From JBGQDM01 sp041495845 (GTDB taxonomy: Bacteria; Acidobacteriota; Terriglobia; Terriglobales; Acidobacteriaceae): a DNA stretch of 57,939 bases. The notes under the pieces are model-generated. The model was not told the origin of the DNA and ran no database searches. It was given only the letters and a program-made list of their open reading frames with translations. Below, one piece after another: positions 52,087 through 57,939 of this stretch. Position 1 is the stretch's first letter; each line of letters begins with the position of its first letter. The stretch lies in NCBI GenBank assembly GCA_041495845.1, contig JBGQDM010000006.1:1-57939 (forward strand), written 5' to 3'. A program made the position numbers and the translations under genes.

Positions 52087-52467
52087 CCAGGAACGATCAT
52101 GCACTTTTTGCATAGCGGCTATAGCTGCAAGATAAGATCAGCCTGGGGTGAGCTGTGAGGGCCTCTTGTCCGCGCGGAAAGCTTTGGGGTCGTTTCAATA
52201 CCCGCCTATCGCCCCAGAAGCCTCTGAACGCGATCTAATGGCCTCCAGAGCGATGGCCTGATCGCTCGTCGTCGGCCGGAAGGCGCTCCAACTGCTCTTT
52301 CTCTTCAATAACTTATAGATAACATATTCAAAACAAGAAACTTGCGGTGGAGGCCGTGCCCTTCAACGCGCTCAGGCCCCTCCGGCAGAACTTGCGGTTG
52401 CGGAAAAGGCCGGTTGATAATGCGGCAAGATGGTGCGGCAACCAGCCTGGGCCTTTAGAATTCCCTG
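52087..52467. other. intergenic region before maf
   Basis: 381 bases without a recognisable gene. It includes an AT-rich stretch (about 52300-52345) that could hold a promoter for maf. Short minus-strand reading frames, one reading EEKEQLERLPADDERSG, match nothing I know. No terminator or RNA gene was identified. Confidence 0.4.
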
Positions 52468-53040
52468 ATGCTCGTGCTTGCTTCCGCTTCGCCGCGCCGT
52501 CAGGAACTTTTGCGCAACGCCCGGTTCGTCTTCAAGGTCCACCCAGCCCACATCAACGAAGATCCGCTGCCCGGCGAAATTCCAGAAGAGTGTGCGCAGC
52601 GGTTGGCGCGGGAGAAGGCACGGGCGGTGCTCGCGCAACGTCACGACGACATCATTCTCGGCGCCGACACGATCGTAGTCGTGGGCGGAAAGATTCTGGG
52701 CAAGCCGCTGGACGAAGCCGACGCCGCCAGCATGCTGCGCCAGCTTTCCGGCCGCACCCATCAAGTGATCACCGGCGTGTGCCTGGCGGGAAGAGTCCCG
52801 GCTGTTTTTGAAGATGTGCGTTCGGAGACGACCGAGGTCACGATCGCGCGGCTGAGCGAGGCGGAAATCCGCGACTACATCGCCACCGGCGAACCCATGG
52901 ACAAAGCCGGCGCCTACGCCATCCAGGGAGTTGCCTCGCGCTGGATTCCGCGCGTCCAAGGCTGCTACTTCAATGTGGTGGGATTGCCGGTCGCGCTGGT
53001 GAGTACCATGCTGCGCGAGCGGGGAGTGATCTGGAGCTAG
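52468..53040 (+). CDS. maf: Maf-family nucleotide pyrophosphatase
   Basis: 190 residues from ATG 52468 (MLVLASASPRRQELLRNARF). The nucleotide-binding start SASPRRQELL, the EKARAV segment, ILGADTIVVVGGKILGKP (catalytic Asp) and GEPMDKAGAYAIQGVASRWI are all characteristic. QGV and R positions fit the dTTP/UTP pyrophosphatase (YhdE-like) subgroup. The enzyme removes non-canonical or excess nucleotides and is linked to septum control. Its stop overlaps the stop of tatA on the other strand. Confidence 0.94.
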   Translation: MLVLASASPRRQELLRNARFVFKVHPAHINEDPLPGEIPEECAQRLAREKARAVLAQRHDDIILGADTIVVVGGKILGKPLDEADAASMLRQLSGRTHQVITGVCLAGRVPAVFEDVRSETTEVTIARLSEAEIRDYIATGEPMDKAGAYAIQGVASRWIPRVQGCYFNVVGLPVALVSTMLRERGVIWS

Positions 53041-53207
53041 GACTTCTTTTCGTCCTTGTCGCCGCCGTCTTTCACCGCGTCTTTGAAGTTCTTGATGCCT
53101 TCGCCCAGGCCCTTGCCCAAATCGGCGAGCTTGCCGGTGCCAAAAATAACCAGGGCAATTACCAAAATGATGAGAAGCTCGGGCAAACCCAATTTTCCGC
53201 CAAACAT
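53037..53207 (-). CDS. tatA: twin-arginine translocase subunit TatA/TatE
   Basis: 56 residues from ATG 53207, with a perfect AGGAGG six bases upstream. The sequence starts MFGGKLGLPELLIILVIALV, giving a short periplasmic end and one membrane helix. The conserved FGTGKLADLGKGLGEGIKNF amphipathic helix follows, then a short charged tail ending DEKKS. It forms the Tat protein-export pore for folded proteins. It is shorter than Escherichia coli TatA (89) but in the range of TatA/E in Acidobacteria. The stop codons of tatA and maf overlap tail to tail. Confidence 0.95.
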   Translation of the reverse strand: MFGGKLGLPELLIILVIALVIFGTGKLADLGKGLGEGIKNFKDAVKDGGDKDEKKS

Positions 53208-53438
53208 GTGAAACCTCCTGCTCAGGCCTGTCCCGGAGCTAATTGAATTTTAGGCCTGCGTCGGTTTGGAGTCAAAGCGGGCCAGCCCTGGTAAACGATT
53301 TCGAACTTTTCTGCGCTGTTGGCTCCCCGAATTGCAGACGGCGGCCATCTGGTAGTTGGTGAAATGGCGATGTTTCGACCGTTACGCCAGCAGGGGTGTT
53401 GCTTGTGTGAGGGCCTCGGGAAGGCTAACATCCTGTGC

Positions 53439-53957
53439 GTGGAACTTCAGGAACTCGCCGAACAATACCAAAACAAGACGGATGAAGAACTGTTGCGATT
53501 GGCCCTCGACCCGGCGCAATTGATCCCCGAAGCCAACGCCCTGCTCAACGACGAACTGGCGCGGCGAAGAATCAACAGTACGGAACAACGAAACGCTTTT
53601 CGACACGAGGAAGCGCAGCGCAAAGAGGAGCAAGCTAAGGACCCTGGAAAGCTGTTCGTTGTCCGTAGCATCGGTCGTAAACGGTTTGGAAGAGCTGGGC
53701 GAACCTACAACCCCGAAACGGGTATGGAACGGTTTAAGACAACCGTGTTCATTGTGCTGTTCTGGTTCCCACTCATACCGACGGGAACCTTCATGGTGGA
53801 GAGGAAGCGCTCATTCCTCTCGAACCAAATGACGGTTCTGGAAAGGCTCCCTCTCGACTGGGAACAAGTGCTGAAAGTCTGGGTCGTTGCATCTGGCACC
53901 CTGCTGGCTGTGATTGGGGCATTCAAGCTGCTGCCTCGGCTCCTCTTTCGAGGATGA
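53439..53957 (+). CDS. hypothetical membrane protein
   Basis: 172 residues from GTG 53439 (VELQELAEQYQNKTDEELLR), preceded by GGGAAGG; earlier in-frame ATGs (53319, 53367) would add sequence with no family look. The N-terminal ~60 residues are helical and charged (LALDPAQLIPEANALLNDEL, ARRRI), a pattern I have seen in acidobacterial hypotheticals. GRAGRTYNPETGMERFKTTV leads into two hydrophobic segments, FIVLFWFPLIPTGTFMV and WVVASGTLLAVIGAFKLLPR. GC is a little lower than in its neighbours. No function can be assigned. Confidence 0.65.
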   Translation: MELQELAEQYQNKTDEELLRLALDPAQLIPEANALLNDELARRRINSTEQRNAFRHEEAQRKEEQAKDPGKLFVVRSIGRKRFGRAGRTYNPETGMERFKTTVFIVLFWFPLIPTGTFMVERKRSFLSNQMTVLERLPLDWEQVLKVWVVASGTLLAVIGAFKLLPRLLFRG

Positions 53958-54112
53958 ACACTTCTTGTTGTCACTCGCTCTTGCGCGAAGGCGTGCCTGA
54001 ATACGTGTTGAAATCAGGCTATGTCACCAACTGCGCGCTGACACGGCTCAAAGGTGTCGGATGGGTATGCATGCAAGTCTATAAAAGCAGGGCTCGATTA
54101 ATTTGGCCGGGG

Positions 54113-55279
54113 CTAGACCGACTCCAGCAGCGCCGCAATCAGGGCGGCTCGCCGGGGCAGTTCTTCGATGACCACGTTCTCATGCGGGGCATGCGCGCCT
54201 TCGCCGACTGCGCCCAGGCCGTCGAGCGTGGGAATCCCTAGCGCTGCGGTGAAGTTGCCGTCGGAGCCGCCGCCCACGGCGGTCTCTTCGATCTTCCAGC
54301 CGATGTCGCGACCGAGCGCACGGGCTCTCTCGTAAAGTGCGGCCACGCCTGCGGTGCGCTCCATGGGCGGGCGATTGAGTCCGCCGGTGACTTCGAGCTT
54401 GCATTTGCGGTTCACAGGCTTGAGGGCGCGCATCTTGCGGTCAATCCCCGCCCCGTCGCTCAAGCGGGCAATGCGCACGTCGACATCGGCGCTGGCTTCG
54501 GCGGCGACTACGTTCGTACGCGTGCCGCCGCGAATGACGCCGACGTTGACGGTGAGGCCGCGCTTGAGATCGGCAAATCCGGGGACGCGCTGAATCTGGT
54601 GCGCCAGTTCCACGATGGCGCTCTGTCCTTTGCCCGGGTCCAGGCCGGCGTGCGCCGCTTTGCCGGTGACCTTAACCCGGTACTCGCCGACCCCTTTGCG
54701 CGCCGTCTTCAGCGCACCGCGCGACCCAGCCGAGGGCTCGAGCACCAGCACCGCGGCTGACCGTTTCGCCAATTTTTCTGTGATGGCTCGCGAAGAATCG
54801 CTGCCCACCTCTTCATCGGTGACCAGGAAGATGGTCACCGGCCGTGGCAAGCCGCCGTGCCGCTGTTGCACCGCCTCGATGGCGTGCAGCATGAAGGCAA
54901 TTCCACCCTTCATGTCGAATGCACCCGGTCCCCAGAGCCGTCCGCGCTCCAGCTTGCAAGGCATGTCGTGCAACGTCCCTACGGCGTAGACCGTGTCAAA
55001 GTGTCCGAGCAGAAGGAGTGGTTTGGTGCGAGCCCGGCCGCGAAAATCCACTTGCAGGTGGTTGCCGAAATTCGCTGCCTTATGAAAACGCACCTGACCG
55101 CCGAGTTTTTCGAATCGTTGCGCGAGTTGTGCGCCCAGCGCATCTACGGCAGCCTTGTTGTCACTGGGCGACTCCACCTCCACCAGTTCGCGAATTGTCT
55201 CCGCCAAGGCCGCCTTGCGCTCCAGGAAATATTGCAGGTAGTGGGTCATGGCGGTCGGGCGTGCTGGCTTTGCGGTCAT
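54113..55279 (-). CDS. M20 family metallopeptidase (glutamate carboxypeptidase-like)
   Basis: 388 residues. ATG 55279 (MTAKPARPTAMTHYLQYFLE) is chosen for the GGGAG just upstream; ATG 55249 is possible. Zinc and catalytic motifs are LLLGHFDTVYAVGTL (metal His, catalytic Asp), WGPGAFDMKGGIAFMLHAIE (bridging Asp), FLVTDEEVGSDSSRAI (catalytic Glu and ligand Glu), VKVTGKAAHAGLDPGKGQSA in the lid domain and AHAPHENVVIEELPRRAALI (last His). No signal peptide is evident. It resembles CPG2/ArgE-type hydrolases that release an amino acid from an N-acyl compound. Divergent from fabZ. Confidence 0.9.
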   Translation of the reverse strand: MTAKPARPTAMTHYLQYFLERKAALAETIRELVEVESPSDNKAAVDALGAQLAQRFEKLGGQVRFHKAANFGNHLQVDFRGRARTKPLLLLGHFDTVYAVGTLHDMPCKLERGRLWGPGAFDMKGGIAFMLHAIEAVQQRHGGLPRPVTIFLVTDEEVGSDSSRAITEKLAKRSAAVLVLEPSAGSRGALKTARKGVGEYRVKVTGKAAHAGLDPGKGQSAIVELAHQIQRVPGFADLKRGLTVNVGVIRGGTRTNVVAAEASADVDVRIARLSDGAGIDRKMRALKPVNRKCKLEVTGGLNRPPMERTAGVAALYERARALGRDIGWKIEETAVGGGSDGNFTAALGIPTLDGLGAVGEGAHAPHENVVIEELPRRAALIAALLESV

Positions 55280-55334
55280 CTTGCTCCCGTGCGCGCCCAA
55301 GCCGGTCGAAGGCTTTCAGCGCGGCGCTCCAGTA

Positions 55335-55340
55335 TATAAT
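55335..55340 (+). promoter_or_regulatory. probable -10 element of the fabZ-lpxA unit
   Basis: A perfect TATAAT lies 22 bases before the fabZ ATG. The -35 region (around 55312-55317, GCTTTC) is weak. The start point would be near 55347. Confidence 0.45.
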
Positions 55341-55361
55341 CGTCGTCCTGAAGAAGCGCGC

Positions 55362-55895
55362 ATGAGCCAGACGACCCAACCCGAGGTGGAAGCGCCGGTG
55401 CAGGCTGCGAAAACGACGCTCGACATCAACGAGATCATGCAGATCCTGCCGCACCGCTATCCCTTTTTGCTGATTGACCGCGTTCTGGAGCTGACGCCGC
55501 GGCAGCGTATCGTGGCCATCAAGAACGTGACCATCAACGAGCCCTACTTCGCCGGGCACTTCCCCGACTTTCCCATTATGCCCGGCGTGCTCATTATCGA
55601 AGCGATCGCGCAGGCTGGGGGCGCGTTGCTGCTCACCGAGATTCCGGACCGCGCAACACAATTGATGGTCTTTACCGGCGTGGAAAAGGCGCGCTTCCGC
55701 CGCCCGGTATTGCCCGGCGATCAGTTGCGCATTGAGGTCGAAGTCAAGGCCTGGCGGGTTACTGCGGTCCGTATGGAAGGCAAGGTTTTTGTCGGCGACA
55801 AGCGCGTGGCGGAAGCCATTGTGACCTGCCGCCTGGTACCCCGCGCTTTCGTGCTGGGCAAGCGAGGGAGCGCGGACGAATCGGGGTCCGAGTGA
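55362..55895 (+). CDS. fabZ: 3-hydroxyacyl-ACP dehydratase
   Basis: 177 residues from ATG 55362; the open frame begins upstream but overlaps the promoter. After a ~20-residue extension the family sequence starts (LDINEIMQILPHRYPFLLID), with the catalytic histidine in NEPYFAGHFPDFPIMPGVLI and the glutamate in IIEAIAQAGGALLL. It dehydrates 3-hydroxyacyl-ACP in fatty acid synthesis. Immediately followed by lpxA, the standard lipid A arrangement in Gram-negative bacteria. Confidence 0.95.
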   Translation: MSQTTQPEVEAPVQAAKTTLDINEIMQILPHRYPFLLIDRVLELTPRQRIVAIKNVTINEPYFAGHFPDFPIMPGVLIIEAIAQAGGALLLTEIPDRATQLMVFTGVEKARFRRPVLPGDQLRIEVEVKAWRVTAVRMEGKVFVGDKRVAEAIVTCRLVPRAFVLGKRGSADESGSE

Positions 55896-55937
55896 GAGTC
55901 CCTGGGCTTGCGCCCGAAACCCTCGACTAAAGCGCCG

Positions 55938-56714
55938 ATGCCGATTCACCCCACCGCGATCGTTGATCCCAAAGCCAAGGTTCCCGCCTCCTGCAAAGTG
56001 GGCCCGTATTGCATCATCGGGCCGGAAGTGGAATTGGGCGAGGGCTGCGACCTGGTTTCCCATGTTCACATTGACGGCCCCACACGGATCGGCTGGAACA
56101 ACGGCTTCTTTCCGTTTTCCGCCATCGGGATGGCGCCGCAGGACGTTACCTATGCCGGGGAACCGACGCGGCTGGAGATGGGTGACGACAACGAAATTCG
56201 CGAGTGCGTGACGATCAGCCGCGGCACGGTGAAAGGTGGCGGCACGACCCGCGTGGGCAGCCACACCTTGATCATGGCGTACTCGCATATTGGACACGAC
56301 TCCGTCATCGGCGATCACGTCATGCTGGTGAACGGCGCCACGCTGGCTGGACACGTGACCGTGGAAGATTGGGCGGTGGTGGGTGCGCTCTGCCCGGTGC
56401 ACCAATTTGTGCGCATCGGCGCGCATGCCTATATTGCCGGTGGCATCACCATTACGCAGGATGTTCTGCCGTTTTCCATGACGGCGGCGGCACGGCAGAC
56501 GCACGCTTACGGCATCAACAAGGTCGGATTGGAGCGCCGCGGCTTCAGCAAAGAACGGATTCGCCAGATTCAGCACGCCTACAAAGTCCTGCTAACCTCG
56601 AAACTGAACACTTCGCAGGCGCTGGAGAAACTGCGGGCAGAATCGGAGCGCGGCGAAGATGTGGACTTGCTGATTCGTTTTATCGAAACTTCCGGCCGCG
56701 GCGTGATCAAGTAG
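55938..56714 (+). CDS. lpxA: UDP-N-acetylglucosamine acyltransferase
   Basis: 258 residues from ATG 55938 (MPIHPTAIVDPKAKVPASCK). The left-handed beta-helix repeats are clear (IGPEVELGEGCDLVSHVHID, IGHDSVIGDHVMLVNGATLA, GHVTVEDWAVVGALCPVHQF). The catalytic His lies in MAYSHIGHDSVIG, and FVRIGAHAYIAGGITITQDV leads to the C-terminal helical domain (GLERRGFSKERIRQIQHAYK). It adds the first 3-hydroxyacyl chain to UDP-GlcNAc in lipid A synthesis. The next gene is unrelated, so the usual lpxB or lpxI neighbour is absent here. Confidence 0.95.
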   Translation: MPIHPTAIVDPKAKVPASCKVGPYCIIGPEVELGEGCDLVSHVHIDGPTRIGWNNGFFPFSAIGMAPQDVTYAGEPTRLEMGDDNEIRECVTISRGTVKGGGTTRVGSHTLIMAYSHIGHDSVIGDHVMLVNGATLAGHVTVEDWAVVGALCPVHQFVRIGAHAYIAGGITITQDVLPFSMTAAARQTHAYGINKVGLERRGFSKERIRQIQHAYKVLLTSKLNTSQALEKLRAESERGEDVDLLIRFIETSGRGVIK

Positions 56715-56769
56715 TTCCTCAAGCACCATCGTGCTGCACCGGGTGAGCGGGACAACGGGTCAGTTGGAC

Positions 56770-57939
56770 ATGAATCAATCGAACCAACCCGCCATGGACG
56801 CGCTGGCACTCTCGCCGGAGGAATTTCGCCGCTTGGCCGCGCTGGTCACCGAACTCTCGGCGGAGTATCTCGCCACGCTGGACCAGCGTCCCACATTCCC
56901 CCAGACCAGCGGGCAGGAGACCGAGCGGCTTTTTTCGTCGGAGTTGCCCGAGCAAGGGATGGGTGTGAAGGCCCTCGATGCTCTCCAGGACGTCATTGAC
57001 CATTCGCGGGCGCAAAACGGGCGCTTCTTCGGCTACGTTTTGGGTTCCGGGGAACCAGTGGCGGCGCTGGGCGACCTGCTGGCATCGGTGCTCACGCAGA
57101 ACATGACGGCGTGGCGTTCGGCGCCTGCGGGAGTGACGATTGAGCGCACGGTGGTGCGCTGGCTGGCGGAAGCGCTGGGCTGCAAAGGATTCTCCGGAAC
57201 GCTGACCGGAGGGGGCTCGGCCGCAAATCTCATGGGCTTGACCATGGCGCGCGAGGCCAAGCTGGCTGCGAACGAGCGGGGTCTGCGCAACGCAGCAGCG
57301 GGGACCGTTTATGCGTCCGAGCAGGTGCACATGGCGGTGCCCAAGGCGGTGGCCATGCTGGGAATCGGCCGCGAGAACCTGCGTACCATCCCCTGCGATG
57401 CGGCGTATCGGATGGTGCCATCGGCGTTGGAACAGGCGATGCGCCGTGATCACGACCAGGGTTTGACGCCCATTGCAGTGGTCGCCTCTGCGGGCACCGT
57501 CAATACCGGAGCGATTGATCCGCTGCGTGAAATTGTCGGCGTCGCTCACCGTCATGGCGCCTGGGTGCACGTGGACGGAGCCTATGGAGCGTTGGCGGCG
57601 ATTGCCACCCCGGAAAAGTTCGACGGCCTTGGGTTGGCCGATTCGCTGTCGCTCGATCCGCACAAGTGGCTCTACCAGCCGCTCGATTGCGGATGCCTGC
57701 TTTACCGTGATGTCGCCGTCGCCCGCCAGACGTTCGCCTATACCGGCGATTACGCCAAACAGTTGAGCACGGATCCCATCGAAGGTTTCGCGTTCTTGGA
57801 GGAATCGATTGAGCTTTCGCGCCGCTTTCGCGCCCTCAAACTCTGGCTCTCATTGCGCTATCACGGCTTGCAGTCGTTTCGCGCTTCCATCCAGCGCGAC
57901 CTCGACCATGCCCAGCGCCTGGCCGCCTCTGTGAAAGCG
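56770..57939 (+). CDS. PLP-dependent group II amino acid decarboxylase-like protein (partial, C-terminus off the window)
   Basis: Opens at ATG 56770 and stays in frame for 390 codons to the window end. The family pattern is HSRAQNGRFFGYVLGSGEPV, TAWRSAPAGVTIERTVVRWL, GTLTGGGSAANLMGLTMARE (cofactor phosphate), YASEQVHMAVPKAVAMLGIG, ASAGTVNTGAIDPLREIVGV, WVHVDGAYGALAAI (cofactor Asp) and SLSLDPHKWLYQPLDCGCLL (Schiff-base Lys). This is the aromatic-amino-acid/glutamate decarboxylase fold; the substrate cannot be settled without the missing C-terminus. It follows lpxA by 55 bases but is not a lipid A gene. Confidence 0.9.
   Translation, partial: MNQSNQPAMDALALSPEEFRRLAALVTELSAEYLATLDQRPTFPQTSGQETERLFSSELPEQGMGVKALDALQDVIDHSRAQNGRFFGYVLGSGEPVAALGDLLASVLTQNMTAWRSAPAGVTIERTVVRWLAEALGCKGFSGTLTGGGSAANLMGLTMAREAKLAANERGLRNAAAGTVYASEQVHMAVPKAVAMLGIGRENLRTIPCDAAYRMVPSALEQAMRRDHDQGLTPIAVVASAGTVNTGAIDPLREIVGVAHRHGAWVHVDGAYGALAAIATPEKFDGLGLADSLSLDPHKWLYQPLDCGCLLYRDVAVARQTFAYTGDYAKQLSTDPIEGFAFLEESIELSRRFRALKLWLSLRYHGLQSFRASIQRDLDHAQRLAASVKA

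Noticed and set aside
53954..54241. 95-codon plus-strand frame after the hypothetical membrane protein
   Set aside because: It overlaps the end of the M20 peptidase gene on the other strand, and its composition is unlike a protein.

Overview
The window looks like a piece of a chromosome from a soil-type Acidobacteriota (class Terriglobia/Acidobacteriia or a close relative). This is inferred from high GC, two ~1,000-residue Oar-like TonB-dependent outer-membrane proteins with an N-terminal carboxypeptidase-regulatory-like fold, lipid A genes (kdsB, fabZ-lpxA) showing a Gram-negative envelope, and several hypothetical families I associate with Acidobacteria. No similarity search was possible; all identities rest on motifs, length and context.

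Layout. (1) 1-8.5 kb, minus strand: a molybdenum-hydroxylase operon (FAD subunit, 2Fe-2S subunit, Mo-cofactor subunit), then a secreted DUF711 protein, an alginate-export-type porin and a GltD-like FAD/NAD oxidoreductase cut by the window edge. (2) 8.5-19.2 kb: an Oar-like receptor, a DUF4185-like secreted protein, a GH38 alpha-mannosidase and a second Oar-like receptor. (3) 19.2-34.1 kb: a carbohydrate regulon built around a FadR-type GntR regulator. Divergent from a FAH-family hydrolase runs a ~13 kb plus-strand operon: SMP-30 lactonase, enolase-superfamily dehydratase, large GH38 enzyme, two SDR dehydrogenases, a mutarotase-like protein, a RhaT-type permease, a ROK kinase, an unusual mannose-6-phosphate isomerase and an esterase. 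Near-identical palindromes (core TTTGTCSGACAAA) lie in front of the regulator gene and over the start of the operon, so the regulator and its sites can be read directly from the sequence. Together the enzymes match the steps of a non-phosphorylative sugar-to-pyruvate route fed by glycan degradation.

(4) 34.1-36 kb: an alpha/beta hydrolase, a tRNA-Met(CAU), and two decayed gene fragments. (5) 36-43.9 kb: kdsB, a CAAX-protease-like M48 peptidase, and a GDP-mannose supply group (phosphohexomutase, mannose-1-phosphate guanylyltransferase, manA) with an aspartate-type aminotransferase and coaD. (6) 43.9-45.8 kb: the most unusual part, two adjacent transposase-less cassettes with IS1-like terminal inverted repeats (GGTAGTG...), bounded by three copies of one target site (GAACAATT/GAACGATT). 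One carries a membrane protein and an RHH/zinc-ribbon protein, the other a small zinc-ribbon protein. (7) 45.8-57.9 kb: a secreted hydrolase, dnaB, lepA, an amidohydrolase, maf, tatA, a hypothetical membrane protein, an M20 peptidase, fabZ-lpxA and a PLP-dependent decarboxylase that runs off the right edge.

No rRNA, CRISPR array, prophage, intact transposase or riboswitch was seen.
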